Shown here: positions 32,124-44,067 of the stretch, piece by piece | Position numbering within the stretch: position 1 is the first letter of the stretch | How the letters are laid out: each line of letters begins with the position of its first letter | Source: Volvariella volvacea V23 | Lineage: Eukaryota; Basidiomycota; Agaricomycetes; Agaricales; Pluteaceae | Assembly: GCA_000349905.1 (NCBI GenBank) | Contig: KB722755.1 | Location: forward strand, 492,542 to 556,541 | DNA length: 64,000 bases | Direction: 5' to 3' | Made by a program: the position numbers and the translations under genes | Notes under the pieces: model-generated | The model's input: the letters and a program-made list of their open reading frames with translations, nothing else | What the model was told of the DNA's origin: nothing | Database searches by the model: none

Positions 32124-35100
32124 ATGTCGTCCAGGGCTGCCTCTGCGCGGAAACGCATCCAATCTTCCAAAGGAGCCGAGGTCTTTGTAGTGCCAGCGCC
32201 GCTCACTGCAAGCGACCTCATCTCCCCCGCACATTCTGTTAAGCGTTCCGCCCCCAGTCCACAATCCCGCTATCCTTCTCCTGCAGCCACAACTCCACTT
32301 ACTTCGGTGCCAATTAACACTCCTCGGTCTTTGTCGGCGAGTCAGGCCCACACCACCCCTCAACAACAAAGTGCAACATCACACCAATTATTGTCCTCGA
32401 GACACCCGTATCCCTATAATGGACACACAAGGGTGGAGAGTGAGGAGTGGTTTGAGCGTTCCCCTCATAGGATTTATCTAGGGTCAGCGTATAATTCCCC
32501 TCTTTCAACTCGAAATGGATCACCCGCTGCATCTGTTGATTTACGACAATCGTATGAAAGTGATGAACCAGATACAGTTGAACCGATCGCCTTGTCATCA
32601 TATCAACCTCCACCACCCACTTCTCGTGCTGAACCAGTTCCGCCCAGTACAGCGGCCCTGTCTCAGGACACCGATTCTAGTAATAATTCCCTACGCCCAA
32701 GTCTCTCTATCTCGAGTGGATCAATTTCACCTACTCCCCGATCGCGAAAGGTCTCATCAAATAATCGCCCAGTCCCGATATACGACCCCAGTGATGATGT
32801 CTCATCGACAGAATCGTCCTCATTTCAGGAACTGGAACGGGATCCCCCTCAAATTAATTATGAAGATTCCTTGTTATTTGAACAATCTGACCCGCCCACT
32901 CCCTTGCCTGACTACCCTAATTCCCAAAATACTACCTCTCCTTCCCTTTCTCATGCTGTAAATTCTTTTATCCCTTTAGTACCCAATCGTCCCCCTCACC
33001 CTCTTTCACCGGTCGACTATCCCTCACCCGTCTCTTCCAACTCGTCACTTCCATCTCAGTCGATGAGTCTTGGTTCGGCCTACTCACTACCTTTGGAAAA
33101 TGGCCAACGAAGACCGAGGGTGTACGAGCAGACGCCTGCGTACACGGCGGCGCCCCCTCAAATCCCAAGTTCGTCATATTTGCGCCCTCAGCCCGCGGCT
33201 TCTATCGTATCATCCTCTGGGTCGTCCTCTGAAGTTCCATCTTCGCCATCTTCACCGGCTCCTCAAAAGCCAGAGGCACCAAAGTTTGTCTATCCTGGCG
33301 GTCGCTCGATGGCAAAACCCAAAACTCCAACTGAAGGTGGTCCCAAGCTCAAGTTCAAGAAAAAGAGCAAGAATGGGAAGGACAAAGAACGCGTCGATCC
33401 AGCACCAGTACCAGCACCTCCTACTGTCATACACCCCCCCCCTCAGCCACCAGCTTTTGCTACACCACCACACTCGCCGCACTCGCCACGGACGCCAGAT
33501 GTACCTGTTTGGCCGGCCCAAATGGCTGATCCTTTCTCCTCAAATCGCTCCTGGTATCAAGAAGATTTCGTGGGTAAAGGAGATAAACCTCGCGGTCCTG
33601 GATCCATCGCGTCAAGCGACTCAGGGTCACAACGCCCAGCAGTCTCTATTCTGAGTGGTTCTGGTAGTGGTTCGGGCCCTGCCAGCTCCTCCTCCAACCC
33701 CAACAACTTTGTGTTCCCAGGTGGTCGGTCAAGGGCCCACCCTAAAGCCGCGCCCAAACCGAACGAGCCCAAGGTTAAGACCCATATACGAAAGATCTCC
33801 GACCCTTCGGGCAACGGTACCCTGAACTTCGTTGAATATGAGGAGAAATCAAAGTTCATGGGGATCACGGTGAAGAAGAAGAAAAAGCTTATTGCGGTCG
33901 CTCCTTCCCCAGCGCAGCCAGACAACGCGCTCTTATCAACCAGCAACTACCATAGCGATCCCCGGGTGCAGACCCCGGTTTGGGATAAAGAGCCTGAACC
34001 GCGCATTGCGAGGAGCCATAACACCCATGAAGCGCCCGGCAGCCCCAGAGCTAACAGGACTAACGCTCATCACTCCCAGAGGTCGAACGTCCCCAAATAT
34101 CTTGGTGTCTACCCTCTCAGTTATGATTCAGTTCTGTTATCTCAGTACGTCCTCGTTGCACCTCGATTTGATTTTTTACTCAATTGCTTCACAAATTTTC
34201 GCATTCAGGGAGGAGTTGACGACGAAGCTTCTTCGCAGAATTAATGATACCGGCTCCCCAACATTCCATAACTATGGAAATGCTCCTCCTGCAAGGGTTT
34301 TGGATCTGGGTTGTGGCAGAGGGTGAGTTCGGTATTTTCCTATTGCCGCACTGAGCCCTAACTTTTGACAGTTATTGGATGTTGGACGCTGCAACGATAT
34401 GGAAGGGATATGGGACCCAAGTTGTGGGCTTTGATATCGTGGATATGACAAGAGGACTGGCTCAGAGACAGGGACTTGACAACATCAAATTCGTGAAAGG
34501 GAACTTGTAAGAAGCCCGCTCCTCCTTTTTCTGCTTTATTTCTCATGGGCTTGTGCACGATAGCCTCAAGGAGCGACTTCCCTTTGAGAACGAGTCGTTT
34601 GACCTTGTACGAATTTCAGATTTAACCCTGAGTGTCCCGTTCACCAAATGGAAGGACGTGCTGGCGGAGGTCTCACGCGTGTTGACCATCGGAGGCCGTC
34701 TAGAGCTAATTGACGACCAAATCTTCTTCCCCTTGGCGAAAGACGTCACGATTACATCTAGTACGACAAGCCCCTTACCAAGCCCACGATTGGAGGTCTC
34801 CATTCCTACCCCCTCGTTCTCTCCGATGACCCCTACGAGTCCTCGGTCGAGACGAAATAGTGGAGACTCTGTAGTGGAATTGTATGGTAGTCGGCAAACT
34901 TATGTCGAAGATACATTCGACACGGCGACTCTAAATGGTGATCGGCTCACTTCGCCAATTTCTCCCGTTACATCAATCACGCCGACAGTGGTTCCAATCC
35001 CTCCGTTAGACACACTGTCTCATCCGTGGGCAGAACAAGCCTTAGCATGTCGAGATTTGGAGGATGTATTTGAGCAAATGATGAGCTCGCGCTTTGGCCT

Positions 35101-36071
35101 CCATCTGCGCCCCTCAGAGTTCATCCTCGATATGTTGAAGTCCAAGTTCAAACACGCGAGGAAGGTGACGACTTTGCATCTTACCCTACCGCCGGCCGAT
35201 GCAACTCCTGCGAGCCCATTATCGCTTTCTAGGAAGTCTGGAAAAGGTGAGGAGCGCTATTATTATCTCTCTTCGTGCCGAGCTGATACGGATTTGTTTA
35301 TCCCGCCGGCTCGAATCACCGATCTGCAGTGCCCGGGCTTGTGCTGTGGCCTTCTACATTCATCCACATGTCACAGAACGACGTCAACCTCCACACTCTA
35401 AGACATCCGCGGCTCCTCCTGTCGTGCAGGAGCACCCTTGTGGAGTATGCCAGAGATGAAATGTCAGGTCAGATTGACAGCGACAACATGTTGGAGGCCT
35501 TGTGGGAGTACGAACGGTACGTGGAAATTCGGAATAACATATTTGGGCTGGTTCTTATCAGACATCATTAGGTTCCTCCAGCAACGATTTGACGTCCCCT
35601 CTGACCTTCTTGACGCACCCGAAAGCGCTCCATCTGGTTCTTCCCAGTTGAGAGTGCATGCATCACGTTCCCGGCAATCGATTCTGTCGATGAATTCTGT
35701 GTCGTCTGATGCATGGGATGCTATGAATGAATACAAATCGTATGTCAACTCGAGCGTTGCTTCTTCAGTGCTTCTAACATACCCTCAACAGTGATATCAG
35801 TCAACACTTTAGCTGGGCTGTCAATGGTGCAGAGTCACCCGCTCCGCCCGAATCTCCCAGCACGCCGAAAGCCAGCGAATTCCCATTGCCCAGCCCCGGC
35901 GCATCTAATACCCAACCAGCACCTCCACCACACGCCGGAAGCTCTAATATCCGTGCATCCATTGCTACTTCTGCTCCTCCCTATTCTCGAACTGAACCAG
36001 CTCACGTCCGTACGTTTCACATCTATGAGGCCATCAAGCTGGATGGTCGTATGTTTGGGCCAGCTTTCTAG
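32124..36071 (+). CDS. SAM-dependent methyltransferase with long disordered N-terminus
   Basis: Seven exons: 32124-34144, 34209-34322, 34372-34506, 34564-35246, 35330-35516, 35572-35739 and 35792-36071, all with consistent phases. The first 670 residues are Ser/Pro-rich and low complexity, probably disordered. They include two copies of a PGGRS motif (FVYPGGRSMAKPK and FVFPGGRSRAHPK) and a basic KKKKK segment. The class I methyltransferase core follows: ARVLDLGCGRGYWMLDAAT (SAM-binding motif I), VVGFDIVD (motif II, acidic residue for ribose), LPFENESFDLVRIS (motif IV region), and EVSRVLTIGGRLELIDD (post-motif). A Ser/Pro-rich insert of about 90 residues (about 34750-35030) interrupts the second half of the fold. 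The tail is again Ser/Pro-rich. The substrate cannot be read from sequence. The closest general resemblance is to fungal UbiE/LaeA-like methyltransferases, not to any named enzyme. Confidence 0.87.
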
Positions 36072-37400
36072 AAAACCCCGTATAATATGTACTCCACGCT
36101 CTTTAACATTATTATACTGATGTCTGTTGTTTTACTTCGACGCTCCTTTTGAATGGACGGTTTGTATTCGTTCTACAGCGAATGTTTGTCTGACAGCCGC
36201 TCTTTATCGACTTCTTAGGGTCCGTTTATTACTCCTTCCGAATCATGTACGCATCAGCTCCATAAATTTAATGTCTTTTTCACTACGATGATCACCGCCT
36301 TAGATGAACACGGGGATAAGGAAATACACCCAAGGCGTTTCTCCCACGAAACCTTGTATCTGCGTGGTTCCTCGCTGACCTGCAGGAGAATCATTATTGG
36401 GAGAACTCGTAACCTACATCAGACAGATAAGATGCACGCCAACGAAATGCACAGCCAGCCAAGACTGCGAATTGCAGCCTATCGTATAGGCAACATATCA
36501 AGGTCATGGAGTACATGCCTCATAATCGAGCTCCCAACTCTGGTGCTGCATATGCTTAGTTTCGATAGGAGTTCGTGCTGTCAGAGTAAGTTGTCCCAGC
36601 CATTTTTTCCACTTCCCAGTCCTCCCCAGAAAAGCGAATGCCTGGTTTACTACCAACTGGGCGTTTTGCTATTGACCTCGCGCAGTGCTTTCAGTAATAA
36701 AACCGCCACACCTAGTAATACAGGCACCAAGAGCTTGATAGGCTGACGCCGAACAAGGTCATGAAGGTTAGCGCTGACAGTGACCACTTCGTCAAAGATG
36801 GTAACTAAAGGTGTTGATACTAACTTGAAACCGCGAGTTAACGCTCAGTTCGACTGGATTCAGATGTGGTAATGTCATCAATCGATTACAGTATAGTTGC
36901 GGAGAAGGTATTGGTCCTTCTGATTGTCCTTATTCAGATACACTAACACCGCACCTTAGTCACGTACTGCGTTCCAATTGAAACGGATGCACCAATCCAG
37001 CTCCGTGATATTCGGAAGTGGAGACAGAGAAGTACTGTACTCCATCATAGTTGCTGATCATCATTTTCATTGACCCGAGGCTTCATGATTGACGGCTTGA
37101 AGATGATTCTATTGAGAATGCAAGGGCTACTACGATCACATACAGCACGTGCATATGGTACAAATCCTGACGTGCCCAAGGCATCGTACAGACTAGCAAT
37201 GATCTAGGTCGTAAAAATCGAAATTGCATAAAGTTCATAGAAGGGCATGAAGCATCGTTTGGTGTCGTGAAAATGTCGTGCGTGGCATGGTCATCACATA
37301 GTTGGGCATAGGCATAACGTCACCTGACGAGGTCGAACCAATTAAGGTGTGTTCCAAGCAAGGAGATGGAAAACCATACCTTATCCATATTCTCATTCGT
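36072..37400. other. gene-free stretch
   Basis: 3' flanks of two convergent genes. Small open frames at 36288-36746 have no motif. Nothing else recognised. Confidence 0.55.
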
Positions 37401-37868
37401 TCAAGCTGCATTCTGCTTTTCTTTCAGTCCCTTGTAATAGGAAACTGTACCCATGACCCATAACGCGATTGCTTCCAACCCGCAAGTGATCGCTTGACCC
37501 AAAAAATTCTCCATTCCAACATAGTTCTTTTCGACGTAACCAGAAGCCACTGGGGTCAAGCATAGACCGAGGCAGGCTGTCCAGAGAGCGGCGAGCAGGT
37601 AAGTCAAGGTGACGTGGACGGTGTCAGAGAAAAGCAGGTATGGCGAAGTCCCGGTTTGCTGCTGGGCTTCTTTTACGACGCGGAAGAATACCGTGGAGAG
37701 ATAGGTGACATGGAAGACGACGGTGAGGCCGAATGCAGGAGAGATGATGTAGAATGAGAACTGGAGAGGTTCATTACGGAGCCCAATAATGTAGATGATG
37801 ACGGAGAGCAAGAACGACGTCCAATGCAACCAGTATACAGCCAAAGTCGAGGAACTTGGCTGGGCCAT
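37401..37868 (-). CDS. small four-helix membrane protein, unknown function
   Basis: 155 residues, single exon, starting at the ATG at 37868 (MAQPSSST), because only this start follows an ACC-type Kozak context; an upstream in-frame start would add 20 residues. Four hydrophobic helices are visible: around WTSFLLSVIIYIIGL, YIISPAFGLTVVFHVTYLS, VTLTYLLAALWTACLGLCL and AITCGLEAIALWVMGTVSYY. The tail is short and basic (KGLKEKQNAA). The layout (short termini, four TMs) resembles MARVEL-like or uncharacterised basidiomycete membrane proteins; no specific family is recognised. The protein probably resides in the endomembrane system or plasma membrane. Confidence 0.72.
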   Translation of the reverse strand: MAQPSSSTLAVYWLHWTSFLLSVIIYIIGLRNEPLQFSFYIISPAFGLTVVFHVTYLSTVFFRVVKEAQQQTGTSPYLLFSDTVHVTLTYLLAALWTACLGLCLTPVASGYVEKNYVGMENFLGQAITCGLEAIALWVMGTVSYYKGLKEKQNAA

Positions 37869-39915
37869 GGTTGCAAAGATGGTGAGGTGGTTTGAAAAAA
37901 TCGGGCCAGCGAGGGTTTTTATCCGCACCGCTAATCCGAGCTTACAAAAACACCATAGGGTCCGTTATACCACCAAGAACCACTTAGCGCCTCGTGGAGC
38001 CATAACCGAGCACGCAGACAATAAAACGACGTAGATGAGAGTAATTGAGCAACGAGGAGCTGATGATGACGTTCTGTAGTCCATGGGGTTGGTCCATGCC
38101 TGGGTCCATTGGTCCACCGGTTCTTAGTCACGTGATGAGGACGCGTCCAATGGATCGTCCAGCCGCGTCGAGTGGTCGCACACCGACGAGGAACAACAAC
38201 TCAGTAGCCTCCTAAATCAGAAACTATACATCATGTTCGTAAAAATTTGACTCTTGGACTATAGCTCACAATAAAACACTCACAAGGCAATCCAATCCCG
38301 CCATGACTGGTCCTCTCTACAACTTGAAGCCAGCATTACATTACGAACATTCTTTGTCTTGCGAACATCAGACGTTCGTAGGGGTCAGGACTATCAAGAG
38401 TATGAAAATGAGCTGCAAGGAGTCGTCACACTAGATGATGTACAGCTCCACTGCTGGTTGTTCCTATTTTTCCTACCACCCCTCCACCTTGTCTTTCCCC
38501 TGTATCAGTAACTGACAGCGCCAAGTGGGCAGGGACTAGAACACATACTCATTATGCATTACCATCATCAGGCCTTATTCCGTAAGAGGAGCCGAAGGCC
38601 GCAATCTGTTTTATGCTGAAACTTCCAGGCTGGTGCGTGCATTGTGGTCACAACAGAAATTCTTAGAGAATCGACAAAGGTTTTCTCAAGTAAACACTTG
38701 GGCCATGATGTTTCTGGACGTGGCGATGTGGCCAAGACATCAAGAGTACAGACGTAGCCAGACCTAACCAGAACTCGCACGAACTCCTGTGCCGATGTCT
38801 ATAGGTTCTACTCCTCATGTGTTACTACACTAGGAGGGCCCATCGTGGACAGGTAGAAATACTAAGAAACCTCGATTCGTCTACTTACCTAGGAGAACGC
38901 AATTTCATCGAGTCGAGTGATATGAACTTAGTCGACTATGTTCGTCAAATCCCGAAGAAGCAAGCCCCAACCCACGCGGTCAACAGGAGTGTAAAAGCTC
39001 CACGAGCACCCACAATGCCAATGGCGGCGCAAAGCTAAACCATAAAAATGCCAGCCACCACCGCTCTTCACCGAAAATCGGAGGAAGAGCATTTTGCCAG
39101 GTTGATTCTCAATGTCGATGGCAGCAGCAAAACAGGTACTGACGCGGACTGCCACTCTTTCATCATTACAAGTCACAAAATGGGGGCCAGACGGGGAGCA
39201 ATCCCCTCCATTGAGGCCTCACGTATTACATTACATAGGGGTGCCTGGAGATGTCCGACATTACGTTGCGTAAGCTTCGAGATCATGGGAGGGACATCGG
39301 CGTCGAGGTCGGCTAAGCATGATTGTCGCGATGTGCACTGTGGGGCGTGCCTCAACGGTTGCACGAAATTATCGCTACTTTGAAGAAGTCAATTGAAATG
39401 GCAATGTTCCGCTGTTCCTTACTGGCCTGTTCAAGAAGATTCAGGAGCGATGCTTCTGTGGACCCTACAACGTAACACAGGCCCGAACAATTTCGGAGGC
39501 CGGAAGCGAATATCCTTGGAGCTCACTGCATATTTCTCATGTTTGCCATAGTGTGAAAGCGAGTGTATATGTGGCGAACTGCTAGCTAATTATAACACCT
39601 GAAAGCGAGATATTAAACAGCTAAGGATAAACACTAGCACCTACGGTGCAGTAGAAGAAGATTAGGGTCTTTGACTTGTACAACGTTGCCAGCCGGTCAA
39701 CTTAGAGGTTGAATAACATAAAAGCGTACCCGTCTTAACGCATAACAAATTGGCTTCATTGTCCAAAAGATGGTCATACCAACGAACGACGGGGACATTG
39801 TACAAATCTCGTGCTAGCATATGCAAAACTTGGAAAGCGACGGAAGACGAGGACAGGACATGTGTCGTAGCATTTTATTTACTGATAAGAAAACGAGAGT
39901 GGGGGGATTATTGAG
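37869..39915. other. gene-free stretch
   Basis: About 2 kb without a supported gene. It is the promoter side of the four-helix protein and the 3' flank of the 7-TM gene. ORFs near 38817-39383 overlap on both strands and lack motifs. Confidence 0.5.
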
Positions 39916-41272
39916 TTACTTGGAGAATCGTTTTGGGTTGACGACTGACGTTATTGCGGCGGGTATAGAGGCAGGCGGTACTGATGTCGTAGGCTCAGAT
40001 TCGTTGATGGTGGGTAAAGGAATAGAGCCCGAGGTATTGACTACCCTTGAGGTTCCGTTTGTAGCGAACGTGCCGGCTGGGTTATGTCGGAGGTTGGCAT
40101 CAAATGTTGAGGTCGTTTCGAAGGTTGGCATATCCGACATCTCTGTTGCAGTGTAAACGGTCGTCTTTGCTTCTTTGAGATTGGCGGTGGGTGGTGGGAT
40201 TTCTGATTCCAGGTCTTCTCCATGGCGCATAGTGCGGTAGAAGTAGGTAACCAGGACAAGTAGGTTACATACAAGCAACGTAGTCTCGGCCTGAGTGGTA
40301 GTATCATAAGCGCCTCGATCTCAAATATGGCAGGACAAATAAACGGGCAAATACCTTGACGTTGGCAGTCAAACTGATCAGCAGTGCACGTTTATTTCCA
40401 AAACTAGATGCTCGGAAGACAAACACGGCGTATACAACACCAGCCAGTGAACTGAAGACGCTGGACGAGAACAGGGCAAGAAGAAGACGTTGTTGACCCT
40501 TGGGAAGGCGCACTCGTCGAAGCATGTTCAAGGGCACTATGATGAGTAATGCATCCGACACGACATCGGCTGACCCCCCTGCTTAGCCTGGTGGTTGCAT
40601 GGACGCTCAGTGGTTGACTTACTGACTAACGTGACGATTCCAACAGTCGAACCAAGGTAGCACTGAACAGCTCTGTTGTAGTGCCATTCCGTGGTTTTTG
40701 CGCAAATGCCGACTTTGTGGAACAAGAGACCCATCCATGTGAGGAAGAAAGCGGAGGCCATAATATAGAGGAGTCGTCTCGCCATGGTTTGTTCAGGGAC
40801 GAGACGAATGATTGACATAGAGATACTCATACGCGCCGCCCTGTTGATCATGAATAGGGTCCCAAAAAGTTAGAAAAGCAACCAACCAGACAACGGACGG
40901 GAAGAGTATAGCAGTCATCCAGAAAACTACGACAGCTGTCTGCCTTGAAAAGTCGGCGTCTGATGCGGGTTTAATGGTTTGATGTATTGTAGATGTCATC
41001 TTTGTGTTATAACTCACCACTTGGGTCCCTCCTCAGTCCAACCGTCGTCAGATATGCGATGTTAATCGCCAACGCAATGCCAGCCCAATAATCATCCCAC
41101 CACAACCGACGTAAGCGATATCGATGCACGAGGCGGAAAACTGTTGCCGCGTCTGCAATGGCATGTAGCGTCACTGCGATACCTAACGGTGCAGTTAACT
41201 AAACGGCTTCTTTTGTGATTAAGCACCCCCCTACTTACCCCTCCACGCAGGAACGGAGAGCTGAAGTGACAT
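39916..41272 (-). CDS. seven-TM rhodopsin/Pth11-like membrane protein
   Basis: Multi-exon minus-strand gene. Exon 1 is tiny (ATG at 41272, MSLQLSVPAWRG). Next comes an exon with the loop-2 signature RRLWWDDYWAGIALAI, then TAVVVFWMTAILFPSVVW. A 47-nt intron with a CTAAC branch site then joins VVW to AARMSISMSIIRLV. Later segments are LLYIMASAFFLTWMGLLF, GICAK...QCYLGSTVGIV (paired Cys), DALLIIVPLNMLRRVRL, RLLLALFSSSVFSSLAGVVYAVFVF and LLVCNLLVLVTYFYRTMR, followed by a hydrophilic tail. This order matches the fungal rhodopsin-domain (Pth11-like) proteins that are numerous in Agaricomycetes. They are thought to be GPCR-like sensors, but ligands are unknown. Exact splice joins in the middle were chosen by phase and family pattern. 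Confidence 0.78.
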
Positions 41273-44067
41273 CTTGGTATCTCCCAAATCGCGCACTACT
41301 GCGGGGGCAAAAGAAATTGAATATCTAGGTTGTTGCCGGATCACCGGAATGACGCTTACACAGAAGGGTACACTTGAAAAGCCTGCCTACGCACAATAGG
41401 AGGAGGATGGGTGGGCGGAGTCAAAGGGGGGGTGTTGGTGGGAGGGGGAAAGGTCGTGTTTGGTTTTCTATGTATGAGTGGGCAGGGACAAAAAGGTTCG
41501 GCAGCTCTCGTTATAATACTGCCTGATGGGGGTGTTGGTGTATTGTCACGGTGTCAACTCCGACAATCCAACCTGAGTGGGGACGCATTTATCTTATCAT
41601 ATTTATTCTGCCCAGTAAGGAATAGTGATTGTGAAGACTCAGGGAGGTCGCTCATCGGTGCGGGGTTATGCTCACGTCGCTCTGGCTGCTACCACTTAAT
41701 CTAGCCTTCATACCTTCTCCGCACTAGAATTTTGCTGGCCGCATTCATCAAATTTGGTTTCCTCTGGGCTAAAAGCGAAAATCAGGCAACGGAAAATATT
41801 TTATCAAAGAAATCTCCAACCGCAATGTGGATGCCAGAGGAACCGCCACCCTGCAGGTACAGGAGGGTTCCATCGACTGGTTGGCTATGTTTAGGGATGT
41901 TAGGCAAGCCCGCAGATGGCAGCAAAGCATTCCCCATCTGAGCTCGCCAAGGGTGGGTGTAATATCGCTCCGGTATCCTCTCCCAACCAGAAGCAACGTA
42001 CCCAGACGTACCCGCTGTTGTTTGCGCTGAAGAAGGTCGCGCGGATGGAGCCACTATTTAAACGCCCACAAGGCTGTTGATGTTCCGCTATGTTTGCCTC
42101 CGTTACTCAAAGGAACCTCACGACACAGGCAGCCGATTCTGTGAATCGGCCCTATGCCACTTGCGGTACATGTGCTTCCCAACGTTCCGCAACAACACCG
42201 CCGCCGAAATTTTTTTGCTTCTTTGGGACAAGACAAGGGCGGCAAAACGTGATGTGCGTTGAATTGTCCTCGCTATTTAGAGAAAGCCATTACTAGAGTC
42301 CCCTTGCCTCTAGACGTTCCTTTAAAATTATTGACGTGGACTACTTCAGGCTTGCACTCTACGAAATTAGCGGCATCAACTCAATATGTTGCACCATCCA
42401 AGCGCTGTCATACACTAATCGACATAATCAACCATACTGAGGCCAATCCTCCCACGCAACGCGGTCCGGCTCCCGTGCTCTCTAAACAGCATCTCATCAT
42501 GACCTCAGTGGCGGGCCAACACTAGAGCATTCATTGGCCCGTCCAGTCGCCTGTTGTCTGTCTCTGTCTGTGTTCAGCGTTTGTCCAACCGTCTAAGACA
42601 TGCTTGCCTCGGTCATTGTCTTCAGATCCAACAAGTGACCGTTATTTGAAATTTGGGAGCTCCTCTTGCGGGCTTGGCGATTCTACCCCATCAATGATGG
42701 CAACCATATGACAAAAATTCCGAATGAGATGAAGACGCTCAGGCAGTTGTGGCAAATTGACAATGTACGATTGTTATGGACACCCTGTAGGCTCGTGGTA
42801 CGCTTCAACTGGGAAGTATACTCACGTATTGGCATTGGATCAAGAGTTTTCAGGATGTCGCGTAACCCCAACTACCAGAACCGATTTTTGCCTTGCAAGT
42901 CTTCCTTACGGGCATCGGCGGGGGTTCCTGGACCAATCACAAAGTACGTCCAAATGCTTATCACTCCCACGTCTGTTTCTGGATGTCTTCAGTGTTTGCG
43001 GGAAGTCAGTAGTGGGGGCTTCTTGAGGAACCTAGCTTCATAGCGTGATCGGGGAAGACGCTTTGACTAGCAAAACGATCCTACAGGCTCGGAGGCGAAG
43101 TAGCAAATAAGAAGGATGTCGTGAGCACTGTTAGGGCCTGTGCCCAACCAAATCCATTTTTCAGTGAGGCTGCAAACCTGAACGTCATGGATGCTGGCAA
43201 TTTTTGGCTGGCCTATCATTGACCGTGAAAATCTCATTGCTAATATATCCAATTGCAACATTGTAGTGCAATTCGGGGGGCCCGTACATAGCTACAGCCT
43301 TAATTGATTTAAAAAAAAAAAAAACATTGTAGTGCAAGCTGCACTCAGGCTTGTCGTAATCTACTCAATCACCAGCATTGCACACCTGTAATGCCCCTTG
43401 CCAAATGCATTGATACGAAGATCGTGGGTGGGCGCCCCACACGATGGCAACTTTATCTGCCTCGTGCAACCGTCGCGGTGTTAAGTGAGGTGATCCTTCC
43501 TGGGCGCTCTATACAGTTTGGAAATTCCGTCTGCTCGTCCTGCAGTCTTCTGACCCCAGATTACGTTGATTGGCTTGACGGGCGGTGCAGCAGCTCAACA
43601 CGAGCCCCAAGAGACCGTTTTTTGATTTCCGATCGAAGACTTATCAGAAAATCAATCATAGCAATCAGGTACGGAGATCATCTCTTCACCAATATTCACG
43701 TTCATATAGTTGAGGATGGCTAAACTCTACAGTCTGGAACATGAACCAAGCAATTGAGAACGCAAAACTTTCAGCGCCCGGGATTCATCGGTGTACTAAG
43801 GTCATGAATGGAACGCCGCCGCCGCGGAGAGGATGTCATCCTCAGGTGGGCTCAAATCTTTGATCACAAAAGAACTGACAACCTGACGCTTCGAACGTAC
43901 AAAAGGAGCCATCCATATCATTCAGGAGTTAGTTCCTGGCGCCCATACCCGCACGTTGCAATATGTTGTGATGATGGGCGCAAAAGGGTGTCAGCGAGCG
44001 TTGCCTATATATACTGGCTTCTCTTCGTTGAAGGGCACAACAGCCCCTCTACTAGCACTCACATACC
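41273..44067. other. gene-free stretch
   Basis: 2.8 kb with no convincing gene. An open minus-strand frame at 41782-42054 (91 codons, only a GTG start) and plus-strand frames near 42666-43043 have no motifs or splice support. It includes a poly(A) insertion flanked by direct repeats (separate entry) and the promoter of the calpain gene. Confidence 0.5.
43257..43337 (+). repeat. short poly(A)-tailed insert between 15-bp direct repeats
   Basis: AACATTGTAGTGCAA occurs at 43257-43271 and again at 43323-43337. The 51 bases between them end in a run of about 14 A. A poly(A)-tailed insert bounded by a target duplication is the usual footprint of LINE-type target-primed reverse transcription, here of a very short, 5'-truncated RNA copy. 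The source RNA is not recognised. Confidence 0.65.

Noticed and set aside
41782..42054. 91-codon minus-strand frame with a plausible-looking protein
   Set aside because: Only a GTG start, no intron signals linking it to other exons, and no family match.
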